Part shown: piece after piece, positions 21,943 through 33,284 of the stretch
Layout of the letters: the number at the start of each line of letters is the position of its first letter
Numbering within the stretch: the first letter of the stretch is position 1
Assembly (NCBI GenBank): GCA_025084515.1
Contig: JAJAGP010000276.1
Location: 310,001-374,000 of the forward strand
DNA: 64,000 nucleotides
DNA from: Ancistrus triradiatus
Taxonomy: Eukaryota > Chordata > Actinopteri > Siluriformes > Loricariidae
Reading direction: 5' to 3'
Translations under genes and position numbers: made by a program
Notes under the pieces: generated by a model
The model's input: the letters and a program-made list of their open reading frames with translations, nothing else
Told to the model about the DNA's origin: nothing
Databases searched by the model: none

Positions 21943-22559
21943 TGACATTTATTTCATTACAGACGGTACGAGTCCAAGATATTTCACGTTTTGTTTGGTC
22001 AACTTCATTTCATTTGTTAATAAACATCCATTCCTGCATTTCAGGCCTGCAACACATTCCAAAAAAAAGTTGGGACAAGAGCAATTTTTGACTCTGTGTG
22101 CTCCGGACCAAACATGAAAAGGACCATCCAGACTTATCAGCAACAAGCCCAAAAGCCAGGCTCCGTCATGTTATGGGTCTGTGTCAGTGGCCTTGGCAAA
22201 GGTCATTTACACTTCCGTGCTGGCAGCATTAATGTAGAAAAGTACATTCAGATTCAGGGCAACATAAGCTGCCTTCAAGACGACATCGGCAGCTAACACT
22301 GTCATTGAGATTTACATTTACAGCATTTAGCAGACACCCTTATCCAGAGCGACTTACAATTGATACAGTCTTACAATCCAAGCAATTGTGGGTTAAGGGT
22401 CTTGCTCAAGGACCCAACAGTGGCAGCTTGGCAGAGGTGGGATTTGAACCCTTGACCTTGTGGTCCAGAGTCCAGTACCTTAACTGCTAGGCTACCACAG
22501 TCCCACAGAGATCCAGTTTTAAAAGAACTATTCAAAAGAAAATCAGCTACGCTGCAGAC
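21943..22559 (+). mobile_element. Internal fragment of a Tc1/mariner (ISRm11-like) element with a SINE inside
   Basis: 21943-22300 parallels 30950-31510 of the fuller copy ('tatttcattacagac', 'ccaagatatttca', 'aagccaggctc', 'gggt(c)tgtgtcagtg'). 22508-22559 continues as 'gatccagttttaaaagaact', also found at 25152-25220. The SINE at 22312 splits it. Confidence 0.6.
22312..22507 (-). repeat. tRNA-derived SINE, copy 1
   Basis: On the minus strand: 'gtggtagcctagcagttaag' (A box), 'gggttcaaatccc' (B box), 'ggcagaggtggg', then the tail 'gtcgctctggataagggtgt' ... 'ctgctaaatgctgtaaatgt'. The duplication GAGAT flanks it (22307-22311 and 22508-22512). An insertion-free version is at about 25150. Confidence 0.85.
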
Positions 22560-23898
22560 AAGGTCATGATAGCTCATAGCTATAAAGTCACATACAGCCT
22601 AAACATATCTCGCCCAACTCATCTCTCACCACCTGTGACGGCAGGACGGATTTCCCTCCATGCACTTTACCTCAAAAAGCCGACAACCTCACCTCTCGCC
22701 CTCACCAAGATTAAAATGTGAAAAACGTCTTCCCAGTAATGAAATTCTACCTCGCTAAGCCGCCATGTTTCAGACCGTCGGTAGGTGGCACTGTAATCTT
22801 ACGTTAAACTTGCGACGCCGGATGATGTACAGCCCCTGTCTGTTATCAGAGACTTATATAAGGAGGAGACTGGTCACTGGTTGAAATATGAATGGGACTG
22901 GAGTATAGAAGCCTGTCATTAGACAACCTGTCATTAGAAAGAACCAATCAACATGTTAGTAAATGTGTCGAAGAGGGGGTGGAAAGTCTTGGCCCCTTTG
23001 TTGTGGCGGGATGCGTATGAGCAGTTGCAGGAATAACCTTAAAAAAAAACTTAGTTTTCTGTGTTATTTGAAGCCAACAACACAAGTAAGTTGTATCAAT
23101 TTTGTCAGATTATACCAGATTCTAAATACACATTTTAAATGTTGATTTCTCTTTCAGTTTCGGATATATAGGTCTCTCCCCATTCAAAGAGACAGGAGTC
23201 TGGTCTTGTATAGCTGGAAATAACTGCCCAACAGCGTTACCAAGATGGTGGCGGAGTGAACAGACTTATCTTATAATGACTTAGCTGATATTCATTGCAG
23301 ACTGGACGACACGCACATCGCATCTGTTTCTCATATCTGTGTAAATGAATAGAAACCGTACATGTTTACGTACATTGGAAATGTGATTGTACGATCACAC
23401 GGGCTGTTCAGTAAAACACATTATGTCAGCAACAGGTATGATGTCACTTTGTCCATTTTTTGGAACCTTGTTAAGTACCCGAATTCACTTCTCTCCAAAA
23501 ATAGCCTTGACACAGACGTGGGCGAGATAACGAGTTCAGACTGTATTTTCATTCATTGGAATCTATAGCCTTGTTAAAAGACCGACTGATTTGCATATTT
23601 TGATGAGCTGGTATAATCTCAGATAAGAAAAGCTGCATTGTTTTGTCACTGAGCAGATGAAGAGCCATCAGGAGCAAGATCACAGCAGGCACAACAAGCC
23701 TTCATTACTGCTGATTTCAGAGTGTGATAGTGGCCACCTGTTGCGAGCGCACGCCGAATCATTCCTACACGAGTCACCTCACAGCAGGAGCTCAGGTTAA
23801 CACACATACCTGTGCTAATATCTGTGCAGCAGTAATCACAGTAAATGAATACAACAGCAAACCCTAGACATGGATTCCTATTCACTACTGATGCATTA
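22560..23898. repeat. Repeat X, copy A (about 1.34 kb)
   Basis: Highly similar to copy B at 29555-30876. Conserved features: TATA box 'cttatataaggagg' (22853), a tandem 'cctgtcattaga', splice donor-like 'caagtaagttg' (23084), acceptor-like 'gatttctctttcag' (23146), 'accaagatggtggcggag' (23239). No long ORF. It ends directly against 'caaccccaattcag', the terminus of an ISRm11-like element. Confidence 0.8.
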
Positions 23899-23990
23899 CT
23901 ACAACCCCAATTCAGTTTGGACAGTATGGAAAATGCAATTAAAAATTAAATGCAGCATGTCTGACATGTGCTTTGACTTTATTTCATTAT
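23899..23990 (+). mobile_element. ISRm11-like element end, truncated
   Basis: 'acaaccccaattcagtttgg' and 'acagtatggaaaatgc' match 30877 onward, then the homology stops at about 23985. Everything downstream of this terminus is missing. Confidence 0.65.
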
Positions 23991-24440
23991 GACATCTTTT
24001 CCAGGGAGAAATGAACACACTGTCAGCATTCAGCAGGATGAACCAGCGTGCAGCCACATAAGTAGGTGAGAAGGCAGAAATAGCAGCAATTACGCATTGC
24101 TGTTCGCCATTTGGCTGGTGTGTTGTGCTCCTAATAAGCGTTATAAGCCTGCACTGATCAGGTCCAGTCCAATTCAACTGTACATATATAATGTAAAATA
24201 TCTGTACGATATATTTTTAAGCACTGATAAGCTTTTTTGATTTAAGTCCATTTGCCCTGTTTCTGTGTTCCCCGTTTCCTGCTTGACGTTGCAATGCTTT
24301 GTGGGCAAGTTCTGATGTTGAAGAGGACATTTGTTTTTACTCGTTCCCGCACCACTCCGAGGACTCATCTAACACACTTCAGTTAACACACTAATGGACA
24401 TAAGATGGCATTAGGAATTCCCCTGAGAGTAAATGGTGAG
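23991..24440. other. asap1 intron, unassigned
   Basis: No recognised gene or repeat. Short minus-strand ORFs at 23899-24368 have no domain. Confidence 0.4.
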
Positions 24441-24965
24441 GCAAAGTGGGTGCGAGCATGTTAAAAACACTACTAAAGTGCAGGGCTGGTCTCTCTCCAT
24501 GTCCTACTCTGTGGTGGGAATGTCTAGGAGCAACAACAGCTCAGCTGCCAAGTTGAAGGCCACACCAAACCAGGACCAACAAATGGTGAAGCGCACAGCG
24601 TGTAAAAATAGTCTTTCTGTACTCAATACTGAGTTCCAAGCTGCCTCTGGAAACAAGGTCAGCACTAAACTTGTGTCATTAGGAACATCAAGGATTGGGT
24701 TTCCACGACCAGACAGCCACATACAAAAAGTTCTGGAGTGTTAAGCATAGTTATAGCATTAATTGTAGTGCAAGAATAGTTACAGAGTCCTATATATAAC
24801 TTTGTAACAACTATCTGGGGCAGAGTCTTTCCTGTTTTACCATGGCAATGCCCCATGCACAAAGTAAGTTCCTATAAGAAATGGCTTGTCGAGTTTGATG
24901 TGGAAAAACTTAATCAGTGCCAGACTTCACTAAAAGAATTTTGGCTGAATGGAAGAGAATCTACA
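24441..24965 (+). mobile_element. Tc1-like relic
   Basis: Reads in pieces as '...LPWQCPMHKVSSYKKWLVEF' then DVEKLNQCQTSLKE at 24835-24945, similar to the C-terminal half of Tc1-family transposases. Termini not found. Confidence 0.4.
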
Positions 24966-25635
24966 CCACTCCAATCCACTCCATTTTTCTGGGGCATGTG
25001 CCCCATGAAATGTCGGTGTGCCCCACTAAAATCATGGCAGAAAATAGTCAAATTCAGAGAAGTACAGGCATGCAAACTCACAACAGGAACTACATTTCCT
25101 ATAATGTCCCAGCATTTTTCCAAAAGCTTGAGCAGCTAATACTGTCATTGAGATCCAGTTTTAAAAGAACTATTCAAAAGAAAGTCAGCTACGCTGCAGA
25201 CAAGGTCATGATAGCTCATAGCTATATGTTTACTTAATGCAATTAATAAAAAATCTTTAGTGTTAATTCACTCTTCATTTCTCATCCAGGGCAGAGTAAA
25301 GCCCACTTTAGTGATACATCACTTCAACTATTCAGTATATAACAAGCTTATTTTATGCACAGTCGTGCCACTACGACTGACTGATTAGCAAGCAGAGAGG
25401 TAAAAGCACCTCTAAAGTTTGTGTGCACCCATCCAAAGAATCATGATCCTTCATCTAGTACAGTTTCTCAATCCTGGTCCTAGAGCCCCCCTGCTCTGCA
25501 CATTTTATTGCTTTTCCTGTTTAAACACTCCCACTTTAAATCGGTAATGGACTTGAATAAATGAGCTGAATAGTGGATCAGGTGGGTTGGGACCAGAGAA
25601 AACACTAAAACAAGCAGAGTGGTGTGGCTCTCAAT

Positions 25636-26636
25636 TAGGGCTGCAACTAACGATTATTTTAATAATCGATTAATCGGTCGATTATATTTTCGATTAATCG
25701 ATGAATCGGGTTTTTAAAGAAAAACCTTTCCATGTCTTTATTCAGAAATATAATAGAGGAAATAAGTGCTTACAATAAATGAATAATAATAAATTTAATT
25801 TAATAATAAATTAAAATAACAAATTAAATAATAAAGAAAAATAAGTGCATCTCTGATGCAAACACTACATACAAACTCATTCACGCTCTTTCTTTAGGAA
25901 CTTTGCATTGCAATCCAAAAATGTTAGCATGTCAACATGCTCCTGGCTAAAGCTGGCTATCTTTTTAGAGACTAAATTTCCTGCCGCAGAAGATACACGC
26001 TCAGACAGTGTTGAAGTAGCAGGAATGCAGTAATAGGACTTGGCTAACTTGGCCAATATAGGATATCTGTCTCTTAACTCCATCACTGTCGTTATCCAGC
26101 TAACAAGTATCAACCGTGCTATTCCGGTTCGCAGAGTGCGCCGTTATGTTTAATCACATCAAAACGGAACAAACTCGGGATATTGTGGTGACTTACGCTG
26201 TTGCTGAGCTCCCTTCATCCTCATCGGTGACTCCAACATGTTTTCGCTTTGTTTCGAGGGCTGTATCAGCACCGGTCAGATCACTTTTGCAAAGCTTGCA
26301 TGTTACACCTTTTTCAGTTATGTGAGCGCTCCTACACTTTTGAGGACTTAAGCCGAACCTTCTTCTCTGCTTGTCATGTTTCATTTGTAAAATTGATTTA
26401 ATTCTTAACGCTAACTTATTTTGAAAATTCCGCGTCCCCGCCGGCTCTGCCTCGCTTCGTTCAATCGCTTGTGTTTTTTTTCCAGCGCTGACAAAGTGCC
26501 GCAAGTAAAGTAAGCGGATATGATAAGGCGAGGGACACATAAATCATGCGACACAACGAATCGATAATGAAATTCGTTGTCGACACTTTTAATAATCGAT
26601 TATTGACGATTTTATCGATTCGTTGTTGCAGCCCTA
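25636..26636 (-). mobile_element. hAT transposon (1001 bp) nested in the MITE, perfect 8-bp duplication
   Basis: The ends are TAGGGCTGCAACTAACGATT and, inverted, TAGGGCTGCAACAACGAATC. CTCTCAAT is repeated exactly at 25628-25635 and 26637-26644. It retains both ends of a transposase gene on the minus strand and has lost the centre. Same family as 4254-5813. Confidence 0.93.
25877..26540 (-). pseudogene. hAT (ZBED-type) transposase, centre deleted
   Basis: The C-terminal part (25877-26113) reads RYPILAKLAKSYYCIPATST, LSERVSSAAGNLVSKKIASF, SQEHVDMLTFLDCNAKF. This is the hAT dimerisation domain with its (A/S)TSxxSER...SxAG signature. The N-terminal part (26193-26540) has KCRSAHITEKGVTCKLCKSD, a remnant of a BED-type zinc finger. 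The DDE core between them is missing. Confidence 0.85.
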
Positions 26637-26877
26637 CTCTCAATCCTTCTCCAGGACTGAGAAACACTGATCTAGTAAAATGTCATCCCAGAAGAGTGGA
26701 AGCTCATATTGCAGCAAAGTGGGACAGACTCCTCATTAATGCTGGTTTAAAAATGAGATTCAAGAACATGAATGTGACGTATTCCCTAAACAAACTGCCA
26801 TGAATCCACAACAGCAGGAACCCACAAATGGTTTGGAATGATGTAAAAGGCTTAGATTAAGGCCTATGCAATACACG

Positions 26878-27060
26878 CTATGATGGCTCAGTGGCAAGCT
26901 AGCAGATCCTCAGCCTCTGGGTTCAAAACCTGTATGGGATATGCAATGTGTAGGTCAAGTGGTGAATTTACAGAACTCAGCAGTGTACTGGCACCCTGTC
27001 CAGGATGTACCTGTGAATTCTGGGTTAGGGTGCAAATTGTTGTAAAACAGGATGATTTGG
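26878..27060 (+). repeat. tRNA-derived SINE fragment, different family
   Basis: 'gatggctcagtggcaagcta' (A-box-like) is followed by 'gggttcaaaacc' (B box), then 'ggcaccctgtccaggatgtacc'. It looks like a decayed tRNA-derived SINE, not a tRNA gene: no paired acceptor stem is visible. Confidence 0.5.
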
Positions 27061-27288
27061 TTTTTATGTTTTCATACCAAATAAACTGACTTTCTGTGAA
27101 CTGACAGCAACTGTACTAGTGATTTAACACTGAACTTGGTACTGACAGTTATTGTGAGTGTCAGTACAAACCACTGTACTATACTACTACATATCTCATT
27201 GAAAGTAGACAGAAATTTAAATATACAAGAACCATGCCAAGATTTCAGCATAGGACATAATAGATATTGAGCTCCCGTTATGTGGATA

Positions 27289-27446
27289 CAGTGGTATCTT
27301 GGTTCTCGTTGTTAATTCATTCCAGAAGTCACGTCAATAACCGAAAATGACGAGTACCGAGCAAAATTTTCAAAAAAATTTGTTTGATTGTTTTCTTTAT
27401 TTGGTTTATTTAATGTCGCTATCAGTATCAGTGGCCATTTCAGCAC

Positions 27447-27478
<32 letters not shown>

Positions 27479-28391
27479 AGGTTACATCAAGACTAGTCAT
27501 ACACACACTCAAGCCAATGCCAACTTAGTGTATTCAGCTAACTTAACGCACGTCTTTGGTCTGTGGGAGGAAACCGGAGCACCCAGAGTTAACCCACGAG
27601 GACACTGTTAGGACATGCAGATTCCACACAGAAAGGACCCAGAACTTTCTTGCTGCGAGGCAGTAGTGCTACCCACCGAGCCACGGTGCTGCCCTTTTCC
27701 CATATCATGTAGATTAAATGAATCCGTTTCAGACACCCAGAAAATCCACACTGTATAAGGCATTATATGCATTAATGGAGCTGTATTGTACAGCTGCTCC
27801 CTGATTTACAATGGCAACATGATCCAATTTAAATATATCATGAACTGAGGAGTTTAATGAGTGTTTGGTAGAGTGGTCTATGCTAAGTAATGTAAGTAAG
27901 TCAACATTTAAAACGCTTACATTCACCTACAGTTAGCCAAAATCATTAACACGAAGCTTATTTTATAATGAAGGGTTGAAAAATCTCATGTAATTTAGTG
28001 AGTAATGGATTGAAAGTGAAAAGTGAAAGCAAAACACTTACTCTACTGATGAACTCTGGGCGCTAGCATAGATGCCAAGCCTGTGTTCTGGAGCATTCAA
28101 TGTTTGTTTTGCTTTTGGTTGGCTCTTATAAACTAACCTTTTAGGACCCACTGAGACGTATTTGCACTAAGAATACAGTACTATAGATGTAAAAACAAAG
28201 AAAACCACTACAGAAATAGCCGAGATCTCTGAGCAACCGCAGTTGTGAATCTGAATCACTGTGTACAGAATCATCAAATGTGAATCATGAATCGAGTTCT
28301 GGCTGAAATGAGTTGCACGGCTCGACTCATCATACGTATACGTAAGCAAATGTGTCGAGTACCGGCAAACGACGAAACCTAGGTACCACTG
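27289..28391. mobile_element. Tc1/mariner-type non-autonomous element (CAGTGGTATCTTGGTTC TIR)
   Basis: The ends are cagtggtatcttggttctcg and, inverted, cagtggtacctaggtttcg, with TA outside both (27287, 28392). 'gagtaccgagcaaa' and the inverse 'gtgtcgagtaccgg' lie in the subterminal regions. No transposase is present. It includes a (CA)n tract and a tRNA-like repeat ('gagccacggtgctgcc', about 27540-27700). Confidence 0.75.
27447..27475. repeat. (CA)n microsatellite
   Basis: About 14 CA units inside the element at 27289. Confidence 0.9.
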
Positions 28392-28668
28392 TATTCGTTA
28401 TCCAAGCCATTTACTAGAATGAGAAATAGTCACATAATGTCCTTGTACTAGTGTGGTATTATAAAGTAATTAAGGTAAGCTGACATACAAGGATCTATTT
28501 TCATTTTGTGTCTGTGGGGATGTGATTAAAAATTGTCATTTAAATATATAGAACCATACATACAACTACTAATTATCCATTGTTTGGACTTGTAAGTTCC
28601 AAAAACTAGATTTCCACACACAAAGCATTCCTCTATACACACAGTCAGTCTTACACACTCGCACTTAC

Positions 28669-28717
28669 ATCACAAACTCCTGTTCATCATCTGCCTGGAA
28701 ATGATATGTGCGATTAT
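28669..28717 (-). CDS. asap1: asap1 exon e12: PH domain end, HNRTYHFQADDEQEF
   Basis: A 49-nt exon completing His, then encoding NRTYHFQADDEQEFV and AT of a split Ile codon. It is the end of the PH domain before the C-terminal helix. The acceptor is tttgcag and the donor gtaagt. A repeat-rich intron of about 7 kb follows. Confidence 0.95.
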
Positions 28718-28848
28718 CTGCAAAGACAGAAGGAGAGAGGGAAGTGCATCACATTAACAGCACTTAGAGTCCTTTACACTGCACTCAGCTCATTTGTAAT
28801 GGACTTTCTAATGAGAAAGTGCATGTGAGTGTGTGTGTGTTTACTCAC

Positions 28849-28933
28849 GGGAGATCAGGTCGAAGCACTTCTTATCCTCGCCTGGTTTAACCTGACAGGT
28901 AAGCAAGTTAAGTCTAACTGGCTGCCTGTTTGA
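28849..28933 (-). CDS. asap1: asap1 exon e11: PH domain, SNRQPVRLNLLTCQVKPGED
   Basis: An 85-nt exon encoding 28 residues from SNRQPVRLNLL to KKCFDLIS plus one base of a split His codon. The acceptor is ctctgcag and the donor gtgagt. The intron to e12 is only 131 bp. Confidence 0.96.
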
Positions 28934-29554
28934 CTGCAGAGTAAAAACACACACGCACACACGGAGTCAAGAACCAGCTTTTTTCAAACACAACAAACCA
29001 GCACACATGCATGAGCTATCTATAAATGATGAGAGCAATCTGGATATAACAGACAGCTTTTTACTGATAATGATTTAAAGACACAAAAAACATGCTAAAG
29101 TTGGACCCAAAGGCATCTGTAATTTCACTGATCCATAACATTACAAATGTTCCAAAAACACAGTATTGCACACGTGGTTAAACACAATTGTAAAAAGCTG
29201 TAGGACATCAATTAAAATATAACGCTGCACAGATGTATGATTTTATTTGCAACAAAAGATCATATAAAGCAAACTTGGTACAATCAGTCTCCATGTCTGT
29301 AGAGACTGAACAGCTGTGCACGAAATATCTCCTTCCAGCTAAACATTTTCTTTAAATATCTCCAGGTGCAGCACTACACTAGAGCATTATTCCCATATTC
29401 TTTTAATATGATTAAAGCAATGACAGAAAACAAGAATCTCAAAGGCTGTGTGTCACATGTAACCTCATGAATTTGTGTGTGTGGTGATTCACTGTTGCCT
29501 AAATCCATCCTGGCATTTCTTGTTCTGGCAGTACTAAATATAACTGCTCCTCGA
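28934..29554. other. asap1 intron e10-e11, unassigned part
   Basis: No repeat family or gene recognised between exon e11 and repeat X copy B. Confidence 0.45.
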
Positions 29555-30876
29555 TATAAAGTCACGTACAGCCTAACCTTGTTATCTCGCCCAACTCATC
29601 TCTCACCACCTGTGACGGCAGGACGGATTTCCCTCCATGCACTTTACCTCGAAAAGCCGACAACCTCGCCTCTCGCCCTCACCAAGATTAAAATGTGACA
29701 AACATCTTCCCAGTAATGAAATTCTACCTCGCTAAGCCGCCATGTTTCAGACCGTCAGTAGGTGCCACTTTAATCTTACGTTAAACTTGCGACACCGGAT
29801 GATGTACAGCCCCTGTCTGTTATCAGAGACTTATATAAGGAGGAGACTGATCACTGATTGAAATATGAATGGGACTGGAGTACAGAAGCCCCACCCTGTC
29901 ATTAGAAAAAACCAATCGCCATATTAGTAAATGTGTCGAAGAGGGGGGCGAAATGTCTTGGCCCCTTTGTTGTGGCGGGATGCGTATGAGCAGTTGCCAG
30001 AATAACCTTTAAAAAAACAACACAAGCCAACAACACAAGTAAGTTGTATCAATTTTGTCAGATTATACCAGATTCTAAATGCACATTTTAAATGTTGATT
30101 TCTCTTTCAGTTTTGGATATATAGGTCTCTCCCCATTCAAAGAGACAGGAGTCTGGTCTTGTATAGCTGGAAAAAACTGCCCGACGGTGTTACCAAAATG
30201 GTGGCGGAGTGAACAGACTTATCCTATAATGACTTAGCTGATATTCATTACAGACTGGACGACACACACAATGCATCACAGAAACAATCGTCAATCACTG
30301 ACTGCTTCTCATATTTGTGTAAAGGAATAAAAACTGTACATGTTTACGTACATTGGAAATGTGATTGTACGATCACACGGGCTGCTCAGTAAAACACATT
30401 ATGTCAGCATCAGGTATGATGTCACTTTGTCCATTTTTTGTAACCTTGTTAAGTACCCGAATTCACTTCTCTCCAAAAATAGCCATGAAACAGACGTGGG
30501 CGAGATAAGTTCAGACTGTATTTTCATTCATTGGAATCTATAGCCTTGTTAAAAGAACGACTGATTTGCATATTTTGATGAGTTGGCATAATCTCAGATA
30601 AGAAAAGCTGCATTGTTTTGTCACTGAGCAGATGAAGAGCCATCAGGAGCAAGATCACAGCAGGCACAACAAGCCTTCATTACTGCTGATTTCAGAGTGT
30701 GATAGTGGCCACCTGTTGCGAGCGCACGCCGAATCGTTCCTACACGAGTCACCTCACAGCAGGAGCTCAGGTTAACACACGTACCTGTGCTAATATCTGT
30801 GCAGCAGTAATCACAGTAAATGAATACAACAGCTAACCCTAGACATGGATTCCTATTCACTACTGATGCATTATTA
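29555..30876. repeat. Repeat X, copy B (about 1.32 kb)
   Basis: Begins 'ataaagtcacgtacagcct', as copy A does at 22565. It carries the same TATA box (29832), donor-like and acceptor-like sites, and ends at the same ISRm11-type terminus. It differs from copy A by scattered substitutions and small indels. The two lie about 6.98 kb apart in the same orientation. Confidence 0.8.
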
Positions 30877-31813
30877 CAGCCCCAATTCAGTTTGGACAGT
30901 ATGGAAAATGCTATTAAAAATTAAATGCAGCATGTCTGACATGTGCTTTGACTTTATTTCATTGCAGACAGTATGAAACCAAGATATTTCATGTTGTTTT
31001 CTGGTCATCGTCATGCCAGCCTGCAATACAATCCAAAAGAAGTTGAGATGGGGGCAATTTAGGGCTAGTAATAATAATGATAGTAATGATTTGATTTCAA
31101 AGAGGTGATGTCAGTAGGTGATTGTAATCATGGTTTCATATATAAGGCATCTTTGAGGAGTAAAGATTGGCAAAGGATCTTCAGCTTGTCAACAAATACA
31201 GGATACATCTATTGAAATGTTTAAAAACATGGGAAGGAATTTGCATACAAAGTACATTCACAAATGCCACTTTACTTGTGAAATTTTGTTAACCATGTCC
31301 AGAAGCAGCCCTGGGCTCTGAGGCATCTGGGATGGACCATCACACAGTGGACACTTCAGTGTTCCAAATCAGTATTCCAGATCTTTCTTTGGAAGAAATG
31401 GACGCTGTGTGCTCCAGACCAATGACGAAGAAAACCATAAAGACTTTTATCAGTAATAAGTCTAAAAGCCAGGCTCTGTCAAGGTATGGGGTTGTGTCAG
31501 TGCCCTTAGCAAATGTGATGGCAGCATAAACCACATGCTGCACACATTACAAAGGCGTAGCTATGGAAGAAGAGGGTACAGGTACTAGACTGGCCTCCAT
31601 GCAGTCTTGACCTGTCCCCAATAGAGAACGTGTGGAGAATTTTGAAAAGAAAAAATGAGACCGCGACAACCCCGTACTGCTGCACACCTTAAGACGTGTT
31701 TGCAAGAAGAATGGGACAAAATAACATCTGAAACATTTAATCGCTTGGTATCTTCTGTGGCAAACTTTTGTTAGCATTCTCCATACTGTCCCAATTATTT
31801 CTGTTTTGGGGTT
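30877..31813 (+). mobile_element. Tc1/mariner (ISRm11-like) element, near full length
   Basis: The ends are cagccccaattcagtttgg and the inverse of 'aattatttctgttttgggg'; the 'acaacccca(a)t' termini are typical of this family. It contains transposase debris on the plus strand: '...DLSPIENVWRILKRKN' near 31610 and 'CKKNGTK*HLKHLIAW' near 31700. It ends 88 bp from exon e10. Confidence 0.7.
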
Positions 31814-31900
31814 ATAAATCTGTGGTACCTATGGAAAATGGGTTCCTTATCTCCCACTGAACCTTTATAAGCATGCATAGCTCTGGAACAGAGCACTTAC

Positions 31901-31970
31901 CGTGGCATGAGAGATTGTCAGGATGCCACCCTTGACTGAGCACTTCCTCCTCTGCCAAACTTTCCGGAGT
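31901..31970 (-). CDS. asap1: asap1 exon e10: PH domain core, LRKVWQRRKCSVKGG
   Basis: A 70-nt exon. One base completes Gly, then LRKVWQRRKCSVKGGILTISHAT. This is PH strands 2-3, with the WQRRKC basic patch conserved in ASAP proteins. Compared with mammals as recalled, I-R-K is L-R-K and KNG is KGG. The acceptor is catgcag and the donor gtaagt. Confidence 0.96.
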
Positions 31971-32229
31971 CTGCATGATTAAAAAAAATAAAAAATAGCC
32001 ACTCAGTCACATAACAGCATGTATGTTAAGGCACATACCATGCAATCAGTGTTTGATGCCAGATGAACTCATTGAGCAGCTTAATAGTATTAGCACTATA
32101 CTAATACCAGGTAGGGTCTCCCTTAGCTTTCAAAACATGTTAGAAACCTTCCTTTGAAATAATTTAGCAATAAGAAACAACATATTTACATACAAATACT
32201 ATAACTATACTAATAACTTGAAGAATCAA

Positions 32230-33030
32230 ATCAATATTTAGTGTGACCACTCTTCAATTAGGAAAAAAAAGCATCAGTTCTGGTATGTTTTCCCAAGCCT
32301 CTTGAAGATCCTGCCAAAGCTCTTCTGAAGATGTTTTTGGCTGTAATCCCCGAATGACTCAATGATGTCGAGATCAGGGCCCTGTCTGACTTCTCCAGAC
32401 GATAGCTGACTGTAGCAGAGTCCCAATGGTTTTTGCTAGTCCTGAGCTTAGAACAGTGTTGGACATCTGCTGATTTCAAGTCATTTGTACTCAGTTTCCA
32501 TGGTCGACCAATACAGGTCTTGTCCTCAATTTTCCTGCTAGTTTGTGTGGGTGAAATAGAGCTTGGACACATGTGGAAACATCTGTCAAAGTTCTGATAT
32601 TATACCACATGATATTTTCCCAATCCTCTTCTGGATCATCCATATGCTCTCTGGCAAATTTTCAGACGGGCCTGGACATGTACTGCCTTAAGCAGCGGGA
32701 CACACCTGGCACTGCAGGATCTGAGTCCCTCTCGGCGTAGTGTGTTACTGATGGTAGCCTTTGTTACTTTGGTCCCAGCTCTCTGCAGGTCATTCATCAG
32801 GTAACTCCATGTAGTTCTGGGATTTTTGCTCACCGTTCTCATGATCACTTTCACCCCACGGGATGAGAGGAGTCCTTGAGCCAACTACATCACCTCTACA
32901 CATCTGCTTCTGTTTCAGTCAATCAGTTTAGATTAATCTACACATAATGTCACTTGTCAGTAGCACCTGGTTGTTAGATTTGCTTAACCATTCACTGAAC
33001 TATATGCCCCCAAAGTCCTGAAGTTTATGT
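32230..33030 (-). pseudogene. Tc1-like transposase relic
   Basis: On the minus strand 32884-32636 reads MAQGLLSSRGVKVIMRTVSK, NPRTTWSYLMNDLQRAGTKV, TKATISNTLRREGL, the second helix-turn-helix of Tc1 transposases. 32572-32258 holds C-terminal debris with stops. The ends of the element were not found. Confidence 0.7.
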
Positions 33031-33284
33031 ATCTGGAAAGTTCTGTTAATTACTATGTTACTTTCTTTAACAACATAGAAATATCACACTGGAAGATTAC
33101 ATTTTATGCTAAAGAACTCTTTGTATATCTAAAATTTGTTGTTTCCCCACTGTGAACGCTAATACTGAATTGTGTAAAACAGTTCTGTGTCTAACACACT
33201 TATATGCCATGTGTCTGTATTTATGTACATGTATAACATCAAAATCACCTTGTGAGTTCCGTTTACTCTGTTCTCTAAGGGTCA

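Larger units (their letters stand above)
25461..26669. mobile_element. hAT-type MITE (CAGTTTCTCAATCCTGGTCC) with perfect 8-bp duplication
   Basis: The ends are cagtttctcaatcctggtcc and the inverse ctccaggactgagaaacactg. ATCTAGTA flanks both sides exactly (25453-25460 and 26670-26677). About 200 bp of its own sequence remains once the nested hAT is removed. A truncated relative begins at about 38892. Confidence 0.88.

Noticed and set aside
23646..23885. 79-codon ORF conserved between repeat X copies (also 30621-30860)
   Set aside because: It is preserved simply because the two repeats are recent duplicates; the cysteine-rich translation matches no family I know. Selection could be tested with more copies.
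32140..32260. Possible extra PH or linker exon in the e9-e10 intron
   Set aside because: No match to ASAP1 and the exon phases already join without it.
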